A stretch of 64,000 nucleotides of DNA from Candidatus Nitrosopumilus sp. (GCA_028335865.1 JAOKTA010000001.1:1-64000), one strand, 5' to 3'; shown: positions 19,871 to 29,617, counted from the first letter of the stretch. A program made the numbers and translations. Notes: a model not told the origin generated them from the sequence alone.

Positions 19871-21331
19871 TTAAATGATTTCATCAACTAATTTTTGAAG
19901 TTCGTCAATGGAGGACTTGATTTTATTGTCTCTTTCAGACATATTTGATCTCCAAATACTAATTTTCTGAGTTCTATCAGAAATCATTCTTTTTTGCTCA
20001 TCATATCCAGAAGAACCAAACGATTTTCTATCTTTTAGAGAAGAAACAACACTAGTAGTAGAAATAATCTCAGATACAATTTTAGGATCTACAGTAGTTC
20101 CTTCTACAGATTTTTTTATTTCTAAAGCAGTTAATTTTGAAATAGGTTTTTTTGAATTGTGTGCCAATTGAACCAAAACGCCTGAAATTTTATGAGTTAC
20201 TCTAAACGGAATTCCTTCTTGAACTAATTTCTCAGCTATATCCAGGGCAATTAAATTACTAGATTCTGTTACTTTCTTCATTTGTTTTGTGTTTACTTTC
20301 ATAGTTAGAACGATTGATTTTATAATTAATAATGCACTGATAGATATTTTGGATGTAGACCAGATAGAGGATTTTATTTGTTGTAAGTCACGCCCATATC
20401 CTGAAGCTAGACCTTTGATAGTAGTTAAAATCGCAGTAAGATTTCCAATAATTTCGGCGGTCTTACCTCGAGTTAGTTCTAAAATATCAGGATTCTTTTT
20501 TTGAGGCATTACACTTGAAGGTGATGTAAACTCATCAGATAATTCAATAAAAGAAAATTCAGATGTAGACCAAATAATAAAATCTTCAGAAATTCTACTT
20601 AAGTTAGTCATTAAAATTGAAACCATTGCAACATACTCTGCAACAAAATCACGCGTACTAGTTGCATCAATAGAATTTTCAACAACGCCATCAAAACCCA
20701 ACATTTTTGCAGTGCTATGTCTATCAATTGTAATGCTAGTTCCCCCAATAGGTCCAGCTCCCAGAGGGCTTTGATTAATTCTTTTAAAAGTTTCAAACAA
20801 TCTTTGAAAATCTCTGGATAAAATATCAGCTTGAGCTAAAAGATAATGAGAGAATAAACCTGCTTGCGCTTGTTGAAGGTGAGTGTAAAAAGGCATAATT
20901 GTTTTTTGATGGTTTTTGGATACAGATACAAGTGATTCAATTGTATCTAAAAGACAATTACACATAATGTTAATGTCATCTCTAATTTTCATTCGAATAT
21001 CTAAAACAACTTGATCGTTTCGAGATCTTGCAGTATGCATTTTCCCACCACTTGCCATACCTGCTTTTTTAATTACCAGAGATTCAATTAATTCATGGAT
21101 ATCTTCTGCACCAGATGAAGTGTCAAATGTTTGATTTTTCATTCCCTCTAAGGAAGATAGAATTTTTTTTGCATCATTTTTTGTAATAATTTTATTTTGA
21201 AATAGCATTATTGTATGAGCTTGACTTCCAATAATATCGTACAAAGCAATTTCAGAATCATCGTTGATAGATGAAACATAATCTAAAGTGATATTACTCA
21301 AATCAGTACCAAGTCGTGAACGATACATCAA
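19871..21331 (-). CDS. argH: Argininosuccinate lyase
   Basis: KMHTARSRNDQV...SPLGAGPIGGTSITIDR...SSVMPQKKNPDILELTRGK. Confidence 0.95.
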   Translation of the reverse strand: MMYRSRLGTDLSNITLDYVSSINDDSEIALYDIIGSQAHTIMLFQNKIITKNDAKKILSSLEGMKNQTFDTSSGAEDIHELIESLVIKKAGMASGGKMHTARSRNDQVVLDIRMKIRDDINIMCNCLLDTIESLVSVSKNHQKTIMPFYTHLQQAQAGLFSHYLLAQADILSRDFQRLFETFKRINQSPLGAGPIGGTSITIDRHSTAKMLGFDGVVENSIDATSTRDFVAEYVAMVSILMTNLSRISEDFIIWSTSEFSFIELSDEFTSPSSVMPQKKNPDILELTRGKTAEIIGNLTAILTTIKGLASGYGRDLQQIKSSIWSTSKISISALLIIKSIVLTMKVNTKQMKKVTESSNLIALDIAEKLVQEGIPFRVTHKISGVLVQLAHNSKKPISKLTALEIKKSVEGTTVDPKIVSEIISTTSVVSSLKDRKSFGSSGYDEQKRMISDRTQKISIWRSNMSERDNKIKSSIDELQKLVDEII

Positions 21332-21377
21332 CTAAGGTTGTAAAATGGTTATATATAGCATAAATGTTTTTGCCGTT

Positions 21378-21740
21378 ATGAGTCAAGATATCAAATTACT
21401 TAGAGTCAAAATTTTTGATGAGTTATCAAAGATTGTAGATCCAGAAATCAACACTTCAATTGTAGAATTAGAGTTAATTGATGAGGTAGATATCAGTGAT
21501 AGTAATGTCAAGGTAGATTTGCATCTAACTAGTCCTTTCTGTCCAGCAGTATTTGGTTTCAAAATCTGTCAAGATGTACACGATTATCTTTTGAGAGTAG
21601 ATGGTGTAAATGATGTTAAAGTGAATGTATCAAATCATTTTATGGCAGAACAAATCAATAATCAGGTTAACAATAGTCCTAATCCTAAAAAATTGGATGA
21701 AGTTCCTAAAAAATTGGATGAAGTTCCTAAAAAATTATAG
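21378..21740 (+). CDS. MIP18/DUF59-family (SufT-like) Fe-S assembly protein with C-terminal KKLDEVP repeats
   Basis: IVDPEINTSIVELELIDEVDISDSNVKVDLHLTSPFCP; track ORF from 21345, start at ATG 21378 is likelier. Confidence 0.85.
   Translation: MSQDIKLLRVKIFDELSKIVDPEINTSIVELELIDEVDISDSNVKVDLHLTSPFCPAVFGFKICQDVHDYLLRVDGVNDVKVNVSNHFMAEQINNQVNNSPNPKKLDEVPKKLDEVPKKL
21684..21737 (+). repeat. 21-nt in-frame tandem repeat (cctaaaaaattggatgaagtt), about 2.6 copies
   Basis: Direct reading of sequence. Confidence 0.95.
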
Positions 21741-21753
21741 AGACCTGAGCCTG

Positions 21754-21809
21754 AAAATTATTTTAACTTTTTAAAAATTATTTTAACTTTTTAAAAATTA
21801 TTTTAACTT
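21754..21809. repeat. 20-nt tandem repeat (ttttaactttttaaaaatta) in the convergent 3' region
   Basis: 21761-21780 and 21781-21800 are identical, with partial flanking units; overlaps the sdhB stop codon. Confidence 0.95.
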
Positions 21810-22570
21810 CTAAATCCTAGCAAATATCCTCTAAGGAATTGAATTCCCATTGCAGGATCAACACCTTTTGGACATACTTGACTACATGAGCCAGCAAAAT
21901 GACATCTCCAAATTCCATGAGATTCATCAATTATGTTTAATCTAGTATCTTTTCCTTTATCTCGGCTATCAGCAACATATCGATATGCTTGTGCTAATGC
22001 CTGAGGTCCAACAAAAGAAGAATCAGTAGCCATAGTAGGACATGCAGAATTACACAATCCACATTTGATACAATTAGCAAATTGGATGTATTGCTCTACT
22101 TCTTGAGGTGATTGTAAAAATTCTCGCTCATCGGATTCTAGTTCACTGTCATCACGAATGAGGTAAGGTTGAATTTTTTGATGTTTCTCAAATAATTTTT
22201 CAAATCCAACTGTCAAATCACGAATTACTGGAAAATTATTCATAGGTTCAACTGTAACAACATCAGAATCTAATTCACTAATTTTTGTAAAACATGCAAG
22301 TTTTGGTTTTCCATTAATCATCATACCACATGAACCACATGTAGCTTGTCTACAAGAATAACGAACAGCAACAGAATGGTCAAAATGTTTTTTGACATCA
22401 AGAATTGCTTCCAATACAGTAGTCCATTTTTGATAAGGAACAGTAAATTCCATAAATTTACTTGATTCATCTAATTTTGGATTAAATTTTGAAATTCTTA
22501 AAACAATAGATTTTGGTGAAGATAATGGTGTTGATGCTTGTTCATCTGCAATACTAGATACTTGAGCCAT
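21803..22570 (-). CDS. sdhB: Succinate dehydrogenase iron-sulfur subunit
   Basis: CRQATCGSCGMMINGKPKLAC; CIKCGLCNSACPT; CSQVCPKGVDP. Confidence 0.95.
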   Translation of the reverse strand: MAQVSSIADEQASTPLSSPKSIVLRISKFNPKLDESSKFMEFTVPYQKWTTVLEAILDVKKHFDHSVAVRYSCRQATCGSCGMMINGKPKLACFTKISELDSDVVTVEPMNNFPVIRDLTVGFEKLFEKHQKIQPYLIRDDSELESDEREFLQSPQEVEQYIQFANCIKCGLCNSACPTMATDSSFVGPQALAQAYRYVADSRDKGKDTRLNIIDESHGIWRCHFAGSCSQVCPKGVDPAMGIQFLRGYLLGFRS

Positions 22571-22571
22571 T

Positions 22572-22928
22572 CTATGTCATCCCCATATTTGTCATAATAA
22601 TAGTTCTTGAACCATATCCAATCAATACAATCATTCCCACCATACTACCATATGAAACGGCTTTCTCATATACTCTGCCTTGTTTTAATTCTAATAAGAT
22701 AACTCTCAATCCATTAAATCCATGTACTGCAAGTAAAATCAAAATTAATTCAAGCATGATAACATATGGAACCGATTGATAATTAGCTAAAACGTTTTCA
22801 TATGATAAAGAATCGGCAAATCCGGTTGTTAAACGCATCAAAATATGAACTGCGACTAAACCAACTGATGCTAAAGCAGTTCCATAGTGTATTTTCATTA
22901 TTGTACTTTCTTTCATATCATTCACCAA
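22572..22928 (-). CDS. sdhD: Succinate dehydrogenase membrane anchor subunit
   Basis: 118 aa membrane protein with GLVAVHILMRLTTGF and VHGFNGLRVILLE, in sdh operon. Confidence 0.82.
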   Translation of the reverse strand: MVNDMKESTIMKIHYGTALASVGLVAVHILMRLTTGFADSLSYENVLANYQSVPYVIMLELILILLAVHGFNGLRVILLELKQGRVYEKAVSYGSMVGMIVLIGYGSRTIIMTNMGMT

Positions 22929-23349
22929 ACATTACTGCCATTCCATACATCATTGCAACTGCTGCAAGAACAATGGATGAGTAGATTCCTATTTTTTGTC
23001 TATAATTTTGAGATGCTGGTTGATATGGGTAATCAGGTCTAGCAGGATTTCCTACACCAACACCGCCATGTCCCAACATAATTCTAATTCCGTTTCCAGT
23101 ATGAAAAACGCACATACCAATTACAAGTGCTAAAAAGATATGGCCTTCAGTAGTTTGAGTCATTGCTAGAAAGTCATCCCAACCCATTCGACCTCGTAAA
23201 ATATTACTTGTTTCATAAACATGTGCAATAAAGTAACCCAATAACCCTAATCCAGTTAAACGCATTAACAAATATGCAATACGTTCAATTCCATAGCGGC
23301 CAGGATTAGCCATTCCTTTGATGCCTTCACGATGTTCGTCTTCAGTCAT
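22918..23349 (-). CDS. sdhC: Succinate dehydrogenase cytochrome b-type subunit
   Basis: 143 aa, LMRLTGLGLLGYFIAHVYETS and CVFHTGNGIRIML, in sdh operon. Confidence 0.85.
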   Translation of the reverse strand: MTEDEHREGIKGMANPGRYGIERIAYLLMRLTGLGLLGYFIAHVYETSNILRGRMGWDDFLAMTQTTEGHIFLALVIGMCVFHTGNGIRIMLGHGGVGVGNPARPDYPYQPASQNYRQKIGIYSSIVLAAVAMMYGMAVMFGE

Positions 23350-25062
23350 CTAATATTTCCTCTCTACTGGTTGGTATTTAGTAATTGTTACAGGATGTGT
23401 TTTCATGATTGGTTCATTTGGATCATAATACGCTAGCGTATGATGTAAGAAATTAGCATCATCACGTTTAGGATAATCAGTTCTTGCATGTGCACCACGA
23501 GATTCTTTTCGATTAATTGCACCAACTAAAATTACCTCTGCAACTCTAAACATAGAATCAAGTTCCATAACATTTGCGAAATTAGTATTGTATTCTTTTG
23601 CTTTGTCATCAACGTGTTTCCAAGCTTGTTTTTTTAATTCTCTAACTTTCTTTAAACCGTCAACAAGATCAGTTTCATTTCTGTAAACATATGCCTTATT
23701 GTTTAAAGTATCAGTAAGTTCTTGTCTAATCTCATAGGGATTAACATCCCCATTTCCTCTAAATATTCCATCGTAGATTCTTTTTTCTTCTAAGGCAACT
23801 AAATGATGTGGCCACGGATTTGAGGTTGTCTTATTTTTAATATAATCAATTGCTAATTCGCCGGTAATTTTACCCCAAACAATACATTCTGAAGTTGAAT
23901 TTGCACCTAAACGATTTGAACCGTGAACACTGTTACATGCAGCCTCTCCTGCAGCCCATACACCTTGAATTTCAGTGGCACCATCAATATCAGTATGTAA
24001 TCCACCCATCATGTAATGGCATACAGGTCTGATGTCAAGCAAGTCTTTAGCAGGATCGATTCCAGAAAATTTAATAGAAATTTCTCTAATTCCACCTAAT
24101 TTTGCCTTAATTTTCTCATCACCAAGATGTCTAATGTCAAGTTTCATACAATCAACACCAGTCTCATGTTTGAAACCATTACCTTGTTCAATTTCAGTCA
24201 TAATAGATCTTGAAACAATATCACGCGGAGCTAACTCCATTTTTCCAGCAGCATAAGTTTTCATAAATCGCTCTCCCTTGTTGTTAAGCAAATAACCGCC
24301 TTCGCCTCTTGCACCTTCCGTGATCAATATTCCGGAAGGTAAAATTCCAGTAGGATGAAATTGTACAAACTCCATATCCTTTAGTGCCATGCCAGCACGA
24401 AATCCCATATCCAAACCATCAGGAGTTGAAGAAAGAGCATAAGTTGAAAAACTATACAATCTTCCAGCTCCACCAGTTGCAATGATCATGGCTTTTCCTT
24501 TAATTGTATAAAATGTACCAGAAGATAACTCAATGGCAGTAACTCCCATGAATGTTTTTCCATCATGAATAATTGATGTTACAAACCATTCGTTAAGATA
24601 TTCAATATTATCAAATTTTTGACATGTATCATACAAAGTTTGCATTTCAAAGAAACCAACTTTATCTGATGCATATGTAGCCCTTGGAAAACTGTAACCA
24701 CCAAAATTTCGTTGATCAATTCTACCATCATCTCGTCTAGACCAAGGCATTCCCCAATGATCCAGCTGATGAATTTCTTGCGGCATCTCAACACATAATC
24801 TTTCAGCTACATCTTGATCTGCAAGAAAGTCGCTGCCTTTTACAGTATCATAAACATGAGATTCAATTGTATCCCCCTCATCTTCAAAAAGTACTGCAGC
24901 AGTTCCACCTTCTGCAGAAACAGAATGAGAACGCATAACTTGTACTTTAGAAACAACTGCAATTTTTAGATGTGGACCTTTTTTTGCAGCTGCGATTGCA
25001 GCTCGTAATCCAGCAAGTCCTGAACCACAAATAATTAGATCATATTCTAGAGAGTTAACCAT
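23350..25062 (-). CDS. sdhA: Succinate dehydrogenase flavoprotein subunit
   Basis: CGSGLAGLRAAIAA; SVSAEGGTAAVLF; VCHYMMGGLHTDIDGATEIQGVWAAGEAAC.SVHGSNRLGANS. Confidence 0.96.
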   Translation of the reverse strand: MVNSLEYDLIICGSGLAGLRAAIAAAKKGPHLKIAVVSKVQVMRSHSVSAEGGTAAVLFEDEGDTIESHVYDTVKGSDFLADQDVAERLCVEMPQEIHQLDHWGMPWSRRDDGRIDQRNFGGYSFPRATYASDKVGFFEMQTLYDTCQKFDNIEYLNEWFVTSIIHDGKTFMGVTAIELSSGTFYTIKGKAMIIATGGAGRLYSFSTYALSSTPDGLDMGFRAGMALKDMEFVQFHPTGILPSGILITEGARGEGGYLLNNKGERFMKTYAAGKMELAPRDIVSRSIMTEIEQGNGFKHETGVDCMKLDIRHLGDEKIKAKLGGIREISIKFSGIDPAKDLLDIRPVCHYMMGGLHTDIDGATEIQGVWAAGEAACNSVHGSNRLGANSTSECIVWGKITGELAIDYIKNKTTSNPWPHHLVALEEKRIYDGIFRGNGDVNPYEIRQELTDTLNNKAYVYRNETDLVDGLKKVRELKKQAWKHVDDKAKEYNTNFANVMELDSMFRVAEVILVGAINRKESRGAHARTDYPKRDDANFLHHTLAYYDPNEPIMKTHPVTITKYQPVERKY

Positions 25063-25102
25063 TTTTAAGACAAATACAGTATTTTTGGGTTAAATATGAA
25101 GT

Positions 25103-25157
25103 ATATCAGTGATATTAAGAAATATTAAAATATATCACTAGCGATATTACTAGTGAT
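25103..25157. promoter_or_regulatory. Palindrome cluster, candidate PadR operator
   Basis: ATATCAgTGATAT at 25103-25115; ATCACTAG (25134-25141) / CTAGTGAT (25150-25157) perfect inverted repeat reaching the padR start. Confidence 0.6.
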
Positions 25158-25656
25158 GATTTCTGAATGGTTTCAAAGAGTAGGAAGTTCAATTCCAAGA
25201 GGATTTTCACGATATTTTGTTTTGGAATTATTAAAAGAAAAAACATACACTGGAAAAGAAATCATTGATTATGCAGTAGAGCAAAGTAATGGAATTTGGA
25301 AACCATCGCCGGGATTAATTTATCCATTATTAGGTCGACTCTTAGATGAAAATTTAATTCAAGAAACAAAAGACGGAAGATATCAGTTAACAAAAGAAGG
25401 TGAAGAAACGGCAAAAGATGTTGATAAAATGAACGATATTATTAAAAATCAATTAGAGGTTCTTTTCAGATTAGGCAATGTAGGAAGATTTGTTGCATTG
25501 GACATACTTGAAAAAATTTCTTCCATGGGATCAATTCTAAGTTCAAACATCACAAATATGACCGATGAAGAAACGCAAAAATATAAAGAATTCCTTCAAA
25601 GTGAGTTAAATAAAATGAATGAAAAGAAAGTAGTAAAAAAAATTAAAATAGAATAA
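25153..25656 (+). CDS. PadR-family transcriptional regulator
   Basis: LELLKEKTYTGKEIIDYAVEQSNGIWKPSPGLIYPLLGRLLDENLIQETKDGRYQLTKEG. Confidence 0.9.
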   Translation: MMISEWFQRVGSSIPRGFSRYFVLELLKEKTYTGKEIIDYAVEQSNGIWKPSPGLIYPLLGRLLDENLIQETKDGRYQLTKEGEETAKDVDKMNDIIKNQLEVLFRLGNVGRFVALDILEKISSMGSILSSNITNMTDEETQKYKEFLQSELNKMNEKKVVKKIKIE

Positions 25657-25991
25657 TAAGGAATTAAATAAAAAACATAAAGTGAATTTAAAAAAACACA
25701 GGAAATGAAACATGATTTTCTGGAATACAGGTTATCACTAAATCTGTAAAATATACGATAAAATTTATTTAAATATTTTTATTATTGTCATAGATTCTAT
25801 GATTGTGATTACTACAACATCAAACCGTTATTTACTAGATATACAAATAAGATAAAAATAATTTAAACATGAGTAATCAGACTAAGTCTACTAATTTATT
25901 TCAGTTCTCTTAATGATTTTATTAAATTATTAAGTTTTGTATAATTTTAAATCATAAATAATTTAAAGAGAATAAAAAATTTCAAGTAAAG

Positions 25992-26279
25992 TTAACTTGT
26001 ATTTTTCTTTACTTCAATTTCTATTGTTGAAACATTTCGTGTTCTACCATCTTCGGATTCAAGTAATTCTGAGTCAATTTTGATATTTCCAATAGAATAT
26101 CCAGTATTTTCAGTTTTACGTGCAACAATTTGAGCTACATCTACAGCACGGCCAATACTGAGTCCCCGAGCTTTAATGTTAACTGATGGTACATTTGCTA
26201 ATTGAATTAGCGTTGATGTCACGTATGCCATCAATGGTTTCTTACCAATGAATATAGTATCTCTAGTTTCAGTTGACAT
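25992..26279 (-). CDS. albA: DNA/RNA-binding protein Alba
   Basis: DTIFIGKKPLMAYVTSTLIQLAN...IKARGLSIGRAVDVAQIVARK; ATG at 26279 preferred to track start 26303. Confidence 0.93.
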   Translation of the reverse strand: MSTETRDTIFIGKKPLMAYVTSTLIQLANVPSVNIKARGLSIGRAVDVAQIVARKTENTGYSIGNIKIDSELLESEDGRTRNVSTIEIEVKKNTS

Positions 26280-26383
26280 AATTAGTTTAATATCTAACGA
26301 CAATTTAAAGTTAAAATGAATTTTTTATAATATTTATAAAAAATTTAAGGATTATTAACTTCAAAATAGAATTTAATATTATC

Positions 26384-26920
26384 TTGGAAAATATTATAAA
26401 AATATTAGAATCAGGAAAACCTGAAAAAAAAATAAAAATCTTGGAAACATTGCATAATACTAATGAATTAAAAACATTAGAACAAATAATTTTAAGATTA
26501 AATGATGACAGTATTCAAGTTAGAGGGGAAGCATTTAATGCACTTTTGTTAAACCAAAATCAAATTTCAAAAATTTTAATTGATAATCTTAATTCTTCAA
26601 ATAAAAATATCAGAGGTTTTACATCACTAGTATTAGCTAATCGAAATGAAAAAAGTGCAATTCCAGAAATAATAAAACTTGTAGAAGATAAACACGGAAT
26701 GGTTAGATCATGTGCAATTGGGGCATTAGGTCATCTAAAGGCTAAAAAAATAACAGATATTATTTTGAAATTACTTTCAGATTCTAATTTAGAGGTACAA
26801 AAAAGTGCGTTACAAGCAGCAATTCAAACAGACATGATTATTTCAACAGATAAAATTAAAGAAATTGAAAAAAATAGTGATCTGCAAATTAAAAATTTAT
26901 TGTTGAAATTAAAAAAATAA
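26384..26920 (+). CDS. HEAT-repeat protein
   Basis: TTG start; repeated LxDxSxxVRxxAxxALG helical pairs. Confidence 0.75.
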   Translation: MENIIKILESGKPEKKIKILETLHNTNELKTLEQIILRLNDDSIQVRGEAFNALLLNQNQISKILIDNLNSSNKNIRGFTSLVLANRNEKSAIPEIIKLVEDKHGMVRSCAIGALGHLKAKKITDIILKLLSDSNLEVQKSALQAAIQTDMIISTDKIKEIEKNSDLQIKNLLLKLKK

Positions 26921-26921
26921 G

Positions 26922-26995
26922 TGGACCGGAAGGGATTTGAACCCTTGATCCGATGCATGCCATGCACCTATCCTACCAGACTAGACGACCGGCCC
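26922..26995 (-). tRNA. tRNA-Ala (GGC)
   Basis: Acceptor GGGCCGG/CCGGTCC with G3:U70; anticodon stem-loop GGTGC-ATGGCAT-GCATC. Confidence 0.92.
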
Positions 26996-27120
26996 AATAA
27001 TCAGAATACTGATTGAATAATATTTCTCAAATTGGTTATTAACGTTTAGCGATTTTATTAAATGCAAAGAAAGGAAATCATCACAATATATTTAAGCTTC
27101 AATATTCTGATTCAATTGTT

Positions 27121-27966
27121 ATGGTAGTAGATAACAAAGCAACTGTCACATATGTTCAATTAATAAAAGAGGATCTTCTTATTATCAGAATTGTTCCAAA
27201 TGAAGGTTCGGTTCCAGATTTTGAAGCAGGTCAATTTCTTACATTAGGTTTACCAAATCCAGAAAATGCAGGTAAAATTGTTAGACGCGCATATTCAATT
27301 GCATCTCATCCAGAAAATAAAGAGTATATCGAATTTGTAATCAGATGGGTTAGAAAACCACTTCCAGGAAGATTGACTACACAATTATTTAATGTGAAAG
27401 AAGGAGATGAAATTCTTTGGTTGAAACCTGCAGGTAGAGCATTAGGAATTAGTGAAGAATTACCAAACGGTGAAAAAGATACAAGAAGAATCGTATGCAT
27501 TGGCGGCGGAACAGGGTTGGCACCATTTGTCAGTTTTGCACAGCATCTCCATGACACCAATGATAAACGGGAGATTGTTGTTTTGCACGGTGCAAGTTAT
27601 GTCGATGAATTAAGCTACAAAGATTTGCTAACAGGTCTTGAAGATGAGAGCATCTCAAAAGGTGCTGATAAATGGAATTTTAAATATCGTGCAGCAATCA
27701 GTAGACCGCAAGAATGGTTTAACAGAAGTTGGGCAGGTCAAACAGGTAGAGTTGAAACATTTCTAAGACCTAGAGCTGAAGGCGCATCACCATTAGAGGA
27801 ATTAATTGGAGGTAAAATTACTCAAGACAATACAATATTCTATGTTTGTGGATGGCAAGGAACAATTGATGGGGTTATGGACTTTTTAAAGCCAAAAGGA
27901 TTCATCACAGAGCACGATAAACGTGAAGATGGTAGCTTTGAAGTAAAGTATGAATCATACGGATAG
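27121..27966 (+). CDS. Ferredoxin--NADP reductase-like FAD/NAD-binding oxidoreductase (paralog 2)
   Basis: RRAYSIASHPENKEYIEFVIRWVRKPLPGRLTTQLF...CIGGGTGLAPFVSFAQHL. Confidence 0.88.
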   Translation: MVVDNKATVTYVQLIKEDLLIIRIVPNEGSVPDFEAGQFLTLGLPNPENAGKIVRRAYSIASHPENKEYIEFVIRWVRKPLPGRLTTQLFNVKEGDEILWLKPAGRALGISEELPNGEKDTRRIVCIGGGTGLAPFVSFAQHLHDTNDKREIVVLHGASYVDELSYKDLLTGLEDESISKGADKWNFKYRAAISRPQEWFNRSWAGQTGRVETFLRPRAEGASPLEELIGGKITQDNTIFYVCGWQGTIDGVMDFLKPKGFITEHDKREDGSFEVKYESYG

Positions 27967-28020
27967 CCAATTATTCTAAAAATTAATCATTGAAATATAA
28001 GAATTATTTAGGAATCATAA

Positions 28021-28626
28021 TTGACAACAGCACTATACCTAGCACATCTAAATCCAGTAACAAATGCTCATGTAGAGATTATTAAAGAATTGAAAAAAGA
28101 GGCGGATATTGTAAAAGTCATGCCAGTTATTTTCAAATATGATGACAAGGAAGTTAATAGTAAAAGTTTTCCATTTAATTTTGAATCTAGAAAAAAAATG
28201 CTAATGTCAGTTTTTGGTGATTCAATAGAAATTACAGAGGATTATTCATTTTTTGCACCATTTAAAAAATACCTACCACCATTATTGACACCAAAATCAT
28301 GGAAATTAAGAAAACAGATTCTCAACGGTGTTGAAGGAAAATATTTTTCATATACGGGAGATAAAGCTGAAGGATATATGTTAAAATTTTATAGACTGAA
28401 GCCAAAAATTGGTGAAAGAAAATCTCTTTCTGCAGCATCAGTAAAAGAAAAATTGTATGATGCAGCACAAGGTAAAAAATCATCATGGAAAGAAGATGTT
28501 CCAGAAGGCATATCTAAAATAATTGAAGAGGAATGGAAAACGGTAGAAAAATATGCATCTATGGAGGATATGACTACAAGGGTTGTAGGAATGAAATTTC
28601 CTAAAGAAGGTTGGTCAAAAAAATAA
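28021..28626 (+). CDS. Nucleotidylyltransferase-superfamily protein (cytidylyltransferase-like)
   Basis: TTG start; N-terminal ALYLAHLNPVTNAHVEIIKEL resembles the HxGH nucleotidyltransferase fold. Confidence 0.65.
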   Translation: MTTALYLAHLNPVTNAHVEIIKELKKEADIVKVMPVIFKYDDKEVNSKSFPFNFESRKKMLMSVFGDSIEITEDYSFFAPFKKYLPPLLTPKSWKLRKQILNGVEGKYFSYTGDKAEGYMLKFYRLKPKIGERKSLSAASVKEKLYDAAQGKKSSWKEDVPEGISKIIEEEWKTVEKYASMEDMTTRVVGMKFPKEGWSKK

Positions 28627-28693
28627 TTATTTTGTCAAACAGTATAAAATTCAAAAATTAATTGAAAATAAATTAATAGTGATCATCTAAAAA

Positions 28694-29617
28694 TTGGATA
28701 TGAAACTGCCTCTTTCAAAATATGTTTGGTTTGATGGAAAATATATGCCTGCAGAAAAAGCCCAAGTTCCAATAACCACTCACGCTATCCATTATGGAAC
28801 ATCAGTTTTTGAAGGAATTAGGGCATATTGGAATGGAAAAAATCTACACGTGTTTAGATTAGAAGAACATGTAAAACGATTTAGAAAATCAGGTCAATTT
28901 TACAATATTTCATTAAATTTTACAGATAGTGAAATTGCTAATGCAGTAATTGGTATTTGTAAAAAAAATAATATTAAAAAATCATGTTACATTAGACCAT
29001 TTTATTTTGTAGGAGATTATGGAATTAGTCTCCATGTAACAGAAAAAGCTCCAACAAATGTTGCAATTTTTACATTTCCGTTTGGAGATTTATTTGATAA
29101 AAATGGAATTACTGCAGCAATTGTATCGTGGAGAAAATTCTCAGATAATTCTACACCCACACAAGCAAAAATGGGTGGAAATTATCTAAATTCAATTATT
29201 GCAACACAAGAAGCAAAAAGAAACGGTGTAGATGAGGCAATTCTACTTGATCAAAATGGAAATGTAAGTGAAGCTCCAGGAGAAAACATATTCATCGTAA
29301 AAGATGGGCAATTAATTACACCGTCATTATCATCTTCAGCATTAGAAGGCATAACTAGAGATGCAATACTCAAAATTGGAAAAGATTTAGACATAGATGT
29401 AGTTGAACGAAACTTTACGAGAAGCGAACTAATAATTTCAGATGAGATTTTTCTAACAGGTACAGCTGCAGAAATTACACCAGTAATTTCTATGGATTCC
29501 AAAAAAATAGGTAATGGAAAACCAGGAGATATTACAAAAAAAATGATGCAAGAGTATTCAGACATCGTAATGAATAAAAATATTGATTACGCTCATTGGT
29601 TAACTGAGGTCTATTAA
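28694..29617 (+). CDS. ilvE: Branched-chain amino acid aminotransferase
   Basis: HAIHYGTSVFEGIRAYW...AKMGGNYLNSIIATQEAKRNGVDEAILLDQNGNVSEAPGENIFIVKDG. Confidence 0.94.
   Translation: MDMKLPLSKYVWFDGKYMPAEKAQVPITTHAIHYGTSVFEGIRAYWNGKNLHVFRLEEHVKRFRKSGQFYNISLNFTDSEIANAVIGICKKNNIKKSCYIRPFYFVGDYGISLHVTEKAPTNVAIFTFPFGDLFDKNGITAAIVSWRKFSDNSTPTQAKMGGNYLNSIIATQEAKRNGVDEAILLDQNGNVSEAPGENIFIVKDGQLITPSLSSSALEGITRDAILKIGKDLDIDVVERNFTRSELIISDEIFLTGTAAEITPVISMDSKKIGNGKPGDITKKMMQEYSDIVMNKNIDYAHWLTEVY

Noticed and set aside
25151-25166. C/D-box-like GTGATGA...CTGA
   Set aside because: Boxes are too close together for a guide RNA and coincide with the padR start region.
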